Shown: piece after piece, positions 11,794 to 20,507 of the stretch
Numbering within the stretch: position 1 is the stretch's first letter
Layout of the letters: every line of letters starts with the position of its first letter
Source: Asterella californica
Lineage: Eukaryota > Streptophyta > Marchantiopsida > Marchantiales > Aytoniaceae
Reading direction: 5' to 3'
Assembly: GCA_036924285.1 (NCBI GenBank)
Contig: JAYKYS010000016.1
Coordinates: 310,001-374,000, forward strand
Length of the DNA: 64,000 nt
Made by a program: the position numbers and the translations under genes
The notes under the pieces: model-generated
What the model was told of the DNA's origin: nothing
Database searches by the model: none
The model's input: only the letters and a program-made list of their open reading frames with translations

Positions 11794-12883
11794 TCATGCT
11801 ACAGTTACTAACCTTAGATTTCGTGCACCCCTTAGCAATATGGCCTGCCTCGCCATAGTTGTAGCAAGTAAACTTAACGCCATTGCCCTTCTGAGGTGTT
11901 TGCCCCTTAGGTTTTGCTCCTGTTTGCTGCTGCTTTGCTGCCGGGACAGAAGAATCCTTCCGATCCCACTGTCGCTTGAAGCCCTTATTCTTCTTCTGGA
12001 ACTTGTTCGTGTTGCGTGGTTCAAAAGGTTTCTATTGCTGGACTTCATCGTCTCCAATTCGCTCCGTTAGCTTCAAAAGTTTGGTACTTGTCGATGGTAG
12101 CTCCGGCATCCGAAAGAGAGCCTTCTCTGAGCTAGACTTGAGTCCCCCAATGAATATATATATTTTGGTCTCCTCAGTCCACTTGGAGAACGAATCCAGC
12201 TTGGCACTAAACTCGCGCACATAAGCACTTAACGTCCCTGTCTGCTTCAGCCTAACTAGCTCGACACCATCCCGAATCCTTTGATACTCTGGAGTGAATC
12301 GTCCCGCGAGCAACACCTTGAACTCTTTCCAACCAAGCGCCGAGACGGTCAAGGCATGCTCGTCTTTGTATGCAGTTCATCAGAGAAGCGCATGATCTTT
12401 CAAGAACGTAATCGCCCCTCTCACCTTGTCTGACTCCTGAGCCTATTGTGACTCAAAGTATAAGTCCAACTCAGTTAAGAAATCCTTAACCTTGTGAGCC
12501 CGTCTTATATCTGAAAACGGGGTCGGCAAATTCGTCTTACAAAGCTTTCTGGTAGACGAGAAACTTCCTTGGCCTGCCTCAAGCTCAGCGATAAGTTTAT
12601 CCTTAGAGATCATACCTTCCTGCATGGTCTTCATCATCTTGATGAGTTCCGCGTACAAGGCTCCTTGACTTCACGCGCCTGAAACGTTGGACACCGTTGG
12701 CAAGACTCCATCTTGCTGCACTGGTGCCGCAGCTGGTACATGGCTCTCTTGACGTTGGGACGAAGGTTGTCGGTTATCGTCCCTTGACTGTGCCTCGGGG
12801 CTAGCTCGAGTCGATCTGATCTCGGTGTCAGCCGTCACTTATCTCTTGGTCTTCCTCTTGGAACTCTGTCTTACGTCGGCCAT
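11794..12883 (-). pseudogene. Element B gag with damaged zinc knuckle
   Basis: The likely start is the ATG at 12881-12883 (MADVRQSSKRKTKR), followed by stops. Frames at 12443-12658 (KMMKTMQEGMISKDKLIAEL, coiled coil) and 12032-12352 (WKEFKVLLAGRF, GTLSAYVREFSAKLDSF, FIGGLKS) cover the capsid domain. The nucleocapsid knuckle at 11825-11866 reads CYNYGEAGHIAKGC: the second cysteine of the C-x2-C-x4-H-x4-C motif is Tyr, so one zinc ligand is lost. At least three frame breaks or stops. Confidence 0.8.
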
Positions 12884-12953
12884 CGCTCCAAGTGTTCACC
12901 TTGTCGTGCGCATACACATCGCTACACAACATATATCGCTGTCAGAGGTACAT

Positions 12954-12973
12954 CACACACACACACACACACA
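12954..12973. repeat. (CA)10 microsatellite
   Basis: Ten uninterrupted CA units at the boundary between the gag leader of element B and the terminal sequence of element C. CA/TG-rich sequence continues on both sides. Its position hides the junction between the two elements. Confidence 0.95.
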
Positions 12974-13013
12974 ACATATGGACGATGTCATACACATACA
13001 CAAGTGTATCACA

Positions 13014-13025
13014 ATCGCCCCCCTA
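13014..13025 (-). promoter_or_regulatory. Candidate polypurine tract of element C
   Basis: The minus strand reads TTAGGGGGGCGAT immediately before TGTGATACAC (minus, from 13013), which would be the start of a 3' LTR. A G-rich tract directly before a TG is the usual primer for plus-strand cDNA in LTR elements. It sits 160 bases beyond the stop codon of the last coding domain. The LTR body to the left is short or eroded, and I found no matching 5' copy, so this is tentative. Confidence 0.4.
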
Positions 13026-13186
13026 ACTGACGGTTAGGTCCCTCTAACTCCAGATAGCTCCATATCCCAACTACGCGATATACACCTTCATGGGTGCAAG
13101 GATCAGGAGGCCGAGTGCTACATTGCCCCATCGTTAGTCGTCTGTTTGCAATCCATACCACGCAAAGATCTAATCGACTATCCCTG

Positions 13187-13530
13187 CTATATACATCGAG
13201 GACAAACCCACCGTCCAATAGGAATGACAGTGAGAGATGGAGTCAAACATGACATGTGCCAACCTCTCGAACAACCATCACACACCAACATACGGGCTGC
13301 TCCACCAACAGACCCACACAACATACACCTCAAGCCCGCACGTACAACTACCAAGCTTGGGTCAACAGTACCATCGATGTTGGAAAGACGACATGGTGCG
13401 CAATTACGCACATGGTCCTTCCAAACAACACCATCACGGCCCTCTAACATGAGTACTCCAGAAGGTAACACCTCACGCACTCGTAAAATAGTGCGTTCGG
13501 TGGTCACATCTAACGTCGTCGGTGCAGTCT
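13187..13530 (-). pseudogene. PHD finger closing element C integrase
   Basis: The frame 13187-13507 is 106 codons and ends the coding region with a TAG. An integrase-tail segment (RTILRVREVLPSGVLMLEGR) comes first. Residues 61-105 then carry a complete C4-H-C3 set: C61-x2-C64, C76-x2-C79, H84-x2-C87, C102-x2-C105, with the conserved Trp two residues before the last pair (RWVCPRC). This is the PHD zinc-finger pattern; PHD fingers usually bind histone H3 tails. In chromoviruses a chromodomain occupies this place, so a role in steering integration to particular chromatin is a reasonable inference. The zinc ligands are intact here although the frame upstream is broken. Confidence 0.82.
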
Positions 13531-13773
13531 GCTGCAGATAGATATAATCGTCAAGATGAAACCTGTGAATCGATGATCGATAACCTCCTCCTCGGATGGT
13601 TGCATATCACAACGTGTCTCTATGCTGAACAATCACTAGATTCTCAAAAGCCATAGGCATAACTCTCCGAAATGTCTCTGCTCGTTGAGAACATGCTCTC
13701 ACTCACATATCCGTATCATCAAGGTTCAGCACCTCAGCAGAATCACAACGGATGGCCGAAGTAGATCTGGATC

Positions 13774-14896
13774 TCAACCGTATAATAGAAAATATGGTGA
13801 GAAGGAAGCCAAAGACGCTTGTCGACTAAAACGGTAGCCCATAGTCAACCATAGTAACTGCACATCCCAGTCTCCCAAGTGGCCTTTCTGCAAGGCATAC
13901 TTGCGCAATCCTCTCTTCACCGTCTGAACTACCCTCTCCGCCAAACCATCCGTTTCAGGATGATCTCGAGATGTAGTTCGATGATCAATCAGCGCCTGAT
14001 CACACAAGACCTGAAACTCATCAAGGAACTCTGTATCTTGGTCTGTCAGCACTTCAGTTGGTGCTCCAAAACGACTCAGCACTCGATCTAAGAACGCATA
14101 CGCCGTCTCTTCACTCGCCTTGTCTGGTAATGCCACCAACTCAATCCACTTGGAGAAGTGCTCCACCATCACCAACACATACCGATGATGACGTACAGTC
14201 AACGATAAGGGTCTCAAAAAATCCACACTCCAACGATAACCTAACCCCATAATCGGTAAGGGGTGTAATTGTGGAGTAGGAGCATTAAACGATGCTCGTA
14301 CTCGATCACAAATCACACATCGTGCGACAAACTGTTGCACGTCGACGTGCATACCACGCCACCAATATTGTCCTTGGAGTAAGCTATGCGTACGTTTCAC
14401 TCCAAAATGTCTCAACTCTTCATGAGCATGTCGTACTAACTGTGTCCTCTGGTATGGATGTGACACTATTTGTACTCTCTCATCATCCCACACTCGAAGT
14501 ACATGTCGTCTTTCTCGTCGAAATCTCTTCGCTCGTTGAAGGACACGATCTCGCTCCTTGGCACTTACTGGACGTATCACCATACCAGTACATAGATACT
14601 CCATCACGGTCACATCGTCATGGATATCTCGCTGGTTTGGAACACCATCTCCACCCTCAGGATCTGGAGACTCGTCATCTACTTTCTCACTTGAGAAAGA
14701 TACGACTTGGCCCTCCATACTAGAGTTCATAGTCAACACACAAAAAAAAGCAGATGCATGCCACCTTAGCACTATCTCCTCATCAACCTCGTCATCCCAT
14801 CGAGCCCCAGTCTGATCCTGCTGACTCGTGCATGGATTACGACTCAACCCATTAGCATCTAGGTTTGCAACTCCCGGTCTATGCACTACTTGAAAG
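13774..14896 (-). pseudogene. Element C integrase (long open segment)
   Basis: A 370-codon frame beginning in the RNase H tail (HRPGVANLDANGLSRNPC, the DALSR equivalent). Then: a linker; the HHCC zinc region (HAHEELRHFGVKRTHSLLQG, QQFVARCVICDR); the catalytic core with first Asp in YRWSVDFLRPLS, second Asp in EVLTDQDTEF, and Glu in DGLAERVVQTVKRGLRKY. The core ends in a sequence resembling the family ending SPYFLLYG, where a stop follows. The tail continues in another frame towards the PHD finger. All three catalytic acids are present. The start of this frame was created by the LINE insertion; the reading originally joined the RNase H segment at 17031. Confidence 0.9.
14301..14552. repeat. 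Left arm of 252-bp inverted repeat (integrase zinc region)
   Basis: This stretch of the element C integrase recurs in inverted orientation at 14914-15165. From the translations I count only a few differences (for example DDERV versus DDGRV). The arms are separated by 361 bases. The pair arose when the LINE at 14905 arrived carrying gypsy sequence. Confidence 0.93.
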
Positions 14897-14904
14897 TCAT
14901 ACTC
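14897..14904. repeat. Left target-site duplication of the LINE
   Basis: TCATACTC at 14897-14904 recurs at 17023-17030. Across the two sites the element C reading frame rejoins: LLEY from the right flank and FQVVHRPGV from the left flank, i.e. the normal RNase H tail. This fixes the insertion limits to the base. Confidence 0.88.
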
Positions 14905-14913
14905 AAATCACAA

Positions 14914-15165
14914 GAGATCGTGTCCTTCAACGAGCGAAGAGATTTCGACGAGAAAGACGACATGTACTTCGAGTGTGGGATGATGGGAGAGTACAGATAG
15001 TGTCACATCCATACCAGAGGACACAGTTAGTACGACATGCTCATGAAGAGTTGAGACATTTTGGAGTGAAACGTACGCATAGCTTACTCCAAGGACAGTA
15101 TTGGTGGCGTGGTATGCACGTCGACGTGCAACAGTTTGTGGCACGATGTGTGATTTGTGATCGAG
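14914..15165 (+). repeat. Inverted gypsy integrase copy at the LINE 5' end
   Basis: Plus-strand translation RDRVLQRAKRFRRERRHV through QQFVARCVICDR repeats the zinc region of the element C integrase, at 252 bp and near identity, in the opposite orientation to the resident copy at 14301-14552. The break at 15165/15166 goes straight into LINE sequence. Template switching from LINE RNA to gypsy RNA during target-primed reverse transcription would place gypsy sense sequence exactly here. Confidence 0.9.
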
Positions 15166-16922
15166 CAGGGGAGGCGATTCTCTCATTCCTATACTTACCA
15201 AGCTTCTGAATGATGCTGCTGTACATGGTTTCCCTAAGAGTTGGTTCATGCGCAAAGTGATTCCCATCCACAAGTCGGGCAAGAAGGATGATGTTACCAA
15301 CTATAGAACTATCATGGTGAGCAACATCTTTGCCAAGTTGTATGGGAGCTTGCTAGAGAGAAAACTCAGTGTTTGGGCAGAAGAATCCAATGTGAGAGCT
15401 CGTTCACAAGCAGGTTTTCGTCCTACCTTTAGCACCATTGATCATATTCTTTGTCTTCGTGTTGCTTGGGAGAAGTCAAAAGGAAATGGTAAAACTCTCT
15501 ATGCTGCTTTTATCGACTACACAAAAGCTTTTGATAGGGTGCCTAGGAAGCTCTTATGGGACAGACTTGTTGCCATTGGTGTTCCTAAAGACATGATGGC
15601 AGCGGTTTCTATACTCTATGAACGAGTTTATGTGAAGCTTACCTCGACACAATCAAAGGAGATCTTTAGCACTATTGGAGTCATTCAAGGTTGTCCTCTC
15701 TCCCCTACTCTATTTGGTATCTTCATCGATGACGTGGAGAAATGTCTTGCTGAATTTGGAGGAGAAGGTGTGAAGTTGGGAATCTATATCATTCAAGCAT
15801 TGATTTATGCTGATGATATCATCCTTCTATCACGTGATCCTTTGAGTTTACAACGACATTTGGATGCTCTTGAGGTCTTTTGCAACAACATGCAGATGGA
15901 AGTGAACCTTTCGAAGTCCAAGGTGATGGTGGTGGGTTCAAAAGTGCGCCATTCTTTTCTCTACAAGGGCCAAGTTTTACAACAAGTGGAGAGTTACAAG
16001 TACTTGGGCATTGACTTCTCTCATAACTACAGTTGGGCTTTGTGCATTCATAAGAGAGTTGAAGCTGGTTACAAAGCTTTGTATTCTCTTTTGAATCGTT
16101 ATCGACGTGCTCATCTCTTAGCATGGGATTTGAGAAAGTTTCTCTTCAGGAGTTTGGTTTTGCCTGTGATACTTTATGGTTTTCAAGTGTGGGGGTCTGG
16201 TGCAAGGAAAGGAGCTTGGGAACGTATCGAGAAGGTTCAAAAAGTGTTCTTACAAGTGGAGCTTGGTGTAAGATGCCAAACACCATATGCTATGCTCCTT
16301 GCTGAATCTGGTTGCTTATCCGTGGAAGCAGAAGCTCTTTACTTGACTATCATTTATGTCTCAAGAGTGAGATCTCTTGGAGAGACGAGATTACCTTGTC
16401 AAGCTCTAAGAGCTACATTCTCATTTGGTTGGTATGCTGATGTGGTGGCTTGGTGTGGAAGATGGAACATTTTTTAGCCTTCCACCTATTGCTCTTCGGG
16501 AGTTGATTCAGAAAAGGTTTTTACATGCTATATGGTCTCAACCCAAGACCAAGATGGCTTACTATCAGCAGCATGTCAACCCCATGTTGGTGTATTGTGA
16601 ACAAGAGTACCTCCGGGCACCTATTTCAATCTCTCTTCAACAAATCATCGCTCAGCACCGCACTAGCTCTCATAGACTTGGCATTGAGGAAGGACGTTGG
16701 CTAAACATTGTTAGGAGTGAACGGCTTTGTAGACTTTGTGATTTAGATCAGATAGAGGATGAGGATCATGTATTCATTGTATGTCCCTTGTATGATGAGA
16801 TTAGATGTAGACATAAGATAGTTGCTAGTGATTTCTATACACTTTTACAGATGTCAGCTCTCCCACTAGGGCTTTATATTAGAGATATAGTTTCTTGTCG
16901 TACCAATGCTCTTTTGCATTGA
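15166..16922 (+). pseudogene. LINE ORF2: reverse transcriptase and C-terminal zinc motif
   Basis: The main frame 15248-16477 (409 codons) carries the non-LTR RT blocks: MRKVIPIHKSGKKDDVTNYR, ARSQAGFRPTFSTIDHILCL, AAFIDYTKAFDRVPRKLLWD, GVIQGCPLSPTLFGIFIDDV, and YADD at 15806-15817. The thumb follows (YKYLGIDFSHNY, LVLPVILYGFQVWG). A frame change near 16440-16477 leads to 16425-16922, which ends with a CCHC zinc motif (CRLCDLDQIEDEDHVFIVCP) typical of plant LINE ORF2 C-termini. The N-terminal endonuclease is missing because the copy is 5' truncated. RT catalytic residues are intact, so the insertion is fairly young, but it cannot move on its own. Confidence 0.92.
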
Positions 16923-17022
16923 TACGATCTCCTAGGGTTTCTTAGGCTCACATGTTAACTTTGTATTGTTTTTTTTTCTGCCTTTTGACTCTTTGGGTCT
17001 TCCGGGCTTGATATTCATTCAT

Positions 17023-17030
17023 TCATACTC
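17023..17030. repeat. Right target-site duplication of the LINE
   Basis: Second copy of TCATACTC; see the left copy at 14897-14904. Confidence 0.88.
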
Positions 17031-17516
17031 CAGTAAGATCAGAGCCCATCGTGCAAGCTTCCCTGTAAGTTTGTCGGACTTCATCAATCACTTGAGCGGC
17101 TGGTGATCAGTGATGAGAGTAAAAGAGTTCCCAAACAGGTAACACCGGAAATGTGCAACAGCCCATACTGCAGCTAAACCCTCTCTCTCGTACGAACTGT
17201 ATCTTGCCTCCGTCGAATTGTTGGAACGACTAGCATACGCCACCACAAACTCCTTTTTCTCATCATCATGCTGAGTCAGCACTGCTCCAAGCCCCAACAT
17301 ACTCCAATCAGTGTGCAGTTGGAAAGGACGTCTCCTAACGGGTCTCCTCAAGATGAGAGTAGATGTCAACTTATCCTTGAGCTCCACAAAAGCTCGATCT
17401 TGCTCATCTCCCCACTGTCACTCCTGGTCCATCTTCATCAGCTTGGTCAATGACTTCGCAACGGCACTAAACCTTTTCACGTATCGACGATAAAAGTTTA
17501 CCAAACCAACAAATGC
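17031..17516 (-). pseudogene. Element C RNase H
   Basis: The connection FVGLVNFYRRYVKRFSAVAK lies at about 17515-17450 behind a stop codon. RNase H proper is the open segment 17387-17088: RRRPFQLHTDWSMLGLGAVL (first Asp), FVVAYASRSNNSTEARYSSY, EREGLAAVWAVAHFRCYLFG (Glu), and FTLITDHQPLK (Asp). The remaining KSDKLTGKLARWALILLEYD part runs to the LINE insertion at 17030 and resumes at 14904. A stop (TGA) replaces the Trp normally following HQPLK. Confidence 0.9.
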
Positions 17517-18391
17517 TCAAACTCGACTCACATCTGTGGGATGTGGGATACGTGCAATAGCCTCAACCTTCGTCTGTTGAACACCCAACCCACTTGGATA
17601 GATGGTGTGACCCAGATACTCTACCAACTCCTGGAAGAACTTACACTTCCCAGGGTGTAACTTCAACCCATGAGCTCTCAACCGCTCGAATACATCCCGT
17701 AAGTGTCTCTCGTGCTCCTCCACTGTAGCACTATAGACTAAGATGTCGTCAATATAACATTTGACAAAATCCAATCCTGCTAGGATCCTGTCCATCACTC
17801 TTTGGAATTCAGCAGGGGCGTTCTTCAACCCAAATGGTAAGAACCGCCACTGATACAAACAATCCTTGCCGTGAGAGTCAATCCCCAAGAATGCTGTCTT
17901 GGACTTATCTTCTTCTCTCACCGGCAACTGATGATACCCTGCTCGAAGATCCAAAGTATTGAAGACCTTCACATGCCCTACTGCATCAAAGATCTCCTCA
18001 AGTGTCGGCATGACATACTTATCGGACTTCGTTTACCGATTGATAGGACGATAGTCTCCACACATGCGCCTATCCGTGTAGTTGCCATACATATCCTTCT
18101 TTGCTGACATAACTGTGGCAGATGCATACTCTCCATGCGACATCTCCACCAATCCAGCTTCCACCAGCTCTGGATCAAGGTTCTCTCCATGTCACTGTAT
18201 CTGTAAGGACGTCGAAAGATTGACGTGTCATTAGTCAAGTCGATCCGTATACCAGGTCCCTTCAAGGTACCCAAATCCTTCATACTAAAGGCAAAACAAT
18301 TCTTGTAGCTCTTCAAGAATCTCTGAACTCTTCGTCTCTCCTCTTCTATAAGCTTGGGTCCAATCTCTGACTCCCAAGTATCCTCTGTCAC
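17517..18391 (-). pseudogene. Element C reverse transcriptase
   Basis: Two frames. 18391-18180 carries the pre-RT linker (IEEERRRVQRFLKSYKNCFA, FSMKDLGTLKGPGIRIDL, RPYRYSDMER). After a frame change near 18170, palm-domain sequence runs to 17517: VFNTLDLRAGYHQLPVREED (catalytic Asp), WRFLPFGLKNAPAEFQRVMD, VKCYIDDILVYSATVEEHER (YIDD), and LHPGKCKFFQELVEYLGHTI. Catalytic residues are all present. A stop at 18054-18056 follows the DYRPINR block. The upstream frame is continuous with the methyltransferase C-terminus apart from one TAG, showing they were one polyprotein. Confidence 0.92.
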
Positions 18392-18424
18392 CGTGCTAGA
18401 GGTAGAAGACGAAGTCGTTGACTG

Positions 18425-19618
18425 CTATCTTGCAGCCTCTGGAGCAGTTTCCTTATGCTCATCACCAACAATCTCCATCGCTACTATGCGAAAAACTTCT
18501 GCAGTTCTAGCTGCAAGCTCCACACTCTCTCCTACGACATCCCATGATGTCCAAGGATGACGAACTCCATGCGCCTCGTCCTCAGCCTTTGTCTCCACCG
18601 ATCCGGTAGACAAAGAGTTCAGGAGTGTCAGAGCAGTAACATCCGTCGATCGCATCCGACGCTGCTCAGCTAATCCAAGGCTAACAATCCATGTCAAGCA
18701 GTTCAAGTCCATTGCTTGACCCAATACTTGACGACGTGAAGCCTTCGACACTGAAGCTACTGTCGTCGTACTCGTAAGAAAACCCATCGCTCTCTCTCTC
18801 TCTCGTCAGCATTGGGCTCCACCAACTGTTGTAACCGAGCATCCGACACAAGCCCTGGTCCTCCATCTCTATAAGCATGTGACGCTGGAAAGCTCACCGA
18901 AGTGGATAACGCTATCATGGATTGTCTCACTAGGTTCACCACTGCCATGGGTGACTTGTCAACGACTCTCGCTACTTGAGATCGTCGTCCTGCATCCAAG
19001 ATGCCATCAACTGTGAGGTGCGTTGGTCGTCTCACTACATCGTATGCGCGCTTGAGCACCTCCTTCGGTAACAAGTTCGTCCACCACAACCGTGGACGAT
19101 GTGCACGAGATCCCACTCTCGCTGCATCTAACAAGACTGCTGGTCCAACCCAAGACCGCACCTGGCGCACACTCGTCATCATATGCGCGCCCCAACAAAG
19201 AAACGTTCTTCAAGATATACGTTGGAGAATCCACTTGATGCATCTGGAGATGTCGTAAGATCCGTAACATCTCTCAGAACATCCTAGATCGCGGGTCATG
19301 TAAACCCTGACCTCTCTCTGCACGCGTGTGACCTTGACATGGCCACCCGGCTATCATCAAGTGAATGGTGTCAATAAACGTGAGATCCTGCGCCCCCAGC
19401 AGTGAAATATCTGACGGTAATGTTTGCTGGAATTCTCTAACAGCTGATATAGGCAACAACTCAGGATATCTCTGCACCAAATGTGCCACGTGACGCAATG
19501 AGACACGTCTTGCGACCTCATCTCTCTCCACATACAACTATCGCTGTACTTGTATGCCTGCCTGCAATATCACATTCAAACCTGTGTTGATCGCTCCAAA
19601 CAACTACAGCATACACAC
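18425..19618 (-). pseudogene. DNMT3-like C5 cytosine methyltransferase domain in element C
   Basis: Landmarks in order: motif I (cofactor site) LFGAINTGL at 19580-19603; acidic motif II region LYVERDEVARRV; motif IV IAGWPCQGHTRAERGQGLHD with the catalytic Cys codon inside 19334-19342; motif VI YILKNVSLLG (standard ENV, here KNV) near 19225; motif VIII LLDAARVGSRAHRPRLWW near 19110, which matches the AHRARYFWGN type of DNMT3; motifs IX-X SRRQVLGQAMDLNCLTWIV near 18720. Such enzymes methylate cytosine in DNA using S-adenosylmethionine. Damage: TAG at 19604-19606 and 19538-19540, TGA at 19274-19276 (RSRMF-stop-EMLRI, normally Trp), a frameshift near 19190 and another at a GA run (18788-18806). 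The domain sits between protease and RT in the same coding direction, so it is part of the element and not a host gene. The order of motifs argues against a DRM-type permutation. Confidence 0.85.
18788..18806. repeat. (CT/GA)n tract causing a frameshift in the methyltransferase
   Basis: Plus strand CGCTCTCTCTCTCTCTCGT. On the coding (minus) strand the GA run turns ADERERAMGFL-like sequence into ERERERWVFL and moves the ribosome out of frame just before motifs IX-X. Microsatellite slippage is the simplest cause. Confidence 0.75.
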
Positions 19619-19636
19619 ACCCTCCTTTGAATACTG

Positions 19637-20442
19637 TCATGCAATGAGAGTCGTATCCAACGGTGTTAAGGTCACAGGGTCAATAACAAAAACACCCCGA
19701 TGTTTCTCTACTGGCGGTACAAAGGCTTCACTCCAAGCCTGCTGCACCAACCGATCGACATACTGTTGCAACTCTCCACTCAAACTCCAGAGTGGAACAT
19801 CCAAAGCAGATGGTACTAACGTAGACATGCTAGGCATGTCCTCCGGCTCCTGAAAGACCGGAGTATCCTCCGCATGGACATTGTCTTCTAACAACTCGCC
19901 AAGCCAAGTGATGACCAAACTGAACCCTGCAACGGATGCCATCATCTCTGATGTAAGCTCCGTTGTCCCAACTCTAGCACTGAACCGCACTGGTAAGCGG
20001 CTCACTCGTCCCTCACCGGACTGCCAATCCGATGTGTAAGATGTTGTCTCCGTCCAATAGTCGATCACGAACCCCATAAGGTATAATACAGCACCTCCAA
20101 CCAATACATCATAAGACTCCACGGCCGTAACGATAGCCTTGGCCCTCACCATGGAGCCATCCGTGAGATGATCTGATCGAACTCTCACCCGTCAGCAACT
20201 CGCGTGTCATGTGTAGAGTTGTAGCTCCTGATCCCTCTAGAGATGTCTGTAGCTGGAATGGACATCTCTCCACTTCGGACTTCCTTAGATCCAAACTGAT
20301 ACACGCCGTCTTCTCCAACATCAACGGTTGGGCTCCAGAGTCTAACAACACTTTCTGCGGTTGATACACCTTCCCTGAAGGTGTCACTAAACAGAAGATA
20401 CCACTTCTGTTGTCCAACAACACCACACATGGTGCCAATCAA
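19637..20442 (-). pseudogene. Element C aspartic protease
   Basis: The frame 20109-20438 holds the active site KVLLDSGAQPLML (DSGA intact) near 20345. The C-terminal half is in another frame, 19637-20188: AIVTAVESYDVLVGGAVLYL and DYWTETTSYTSDWQSGEGRV, a block typical of this gypsy group. The frame change is near 20190. The protein then runs (VEKHRGVFVIDPVTLTPLDT) towards the methyltransferase. It would process the polyprotein. Confidence 0.85.
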
Positions 20443-20507
20443 GCACGGTCAATTGCTGGCCTAGCTGGTAACTCGTCTAGCCTGGCAGCCGCCGCTGCCA
20501 AGTACCA

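Larger units (their letters stand above)
9011..12883 (-). mobile_element. Broken Ty3/gypsy element B (chromovirus-like)
   Basis: Coding remains in the canonical order gag, protease, RT, RNase H, integrase on the minus strand, with several frameshifts and stops. The RT resembles plant chromovirus sequence. No LTR could be assigned: the 5' side runs into a (CA)n tract and the end of element C, and the 3' side into a foreign gag fragment. The element cannot make a continuous polyprotein and is presumably dead. The individual domains are listed separately. Confidence 0.8.
14905..17022 (+). mobile_element. 5'-truncated LINE with gypsy-derived 5' end
   Basis: Flanked by an 8-bp duplication (14897-14904 and 17023-17030). 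It contains, in order: 9 bases of filler; a 252-bp piece of gypsy integrase in the sense orientation (14914-15165); the LINE ORF2 from within the RT domain (15166-16922); a 3' untranslated part; and a tail built of ATTC units (17013-17025). No endonuclease domain is present. The tail of short tandem units rather than poly(A) suggests an L1/RTE-like plant LINE with a repeat tail. The gypsy piece and the LINE are fused without a gap, so they entered as one cDNA. Confidence 0.88.

Noticed and set aside
12895..13013. Very short LTR for element B or C ending near 12895
   Set aside because: A TG...CA pair can be drawn but the (CA)n tract makes such pairs easy by chance, and no second copy was found.
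13146..13541. Plus-strand ORF of 131 codons
   Set aside because: Lies opposite the PHD-finger frame; composition is that of a complement strand.
14292..14723. Plus-strand ORF of 143 codons
   Set aside because: Shadow of the minus-strand integrase, which carries the catalytic and zinc motifs.
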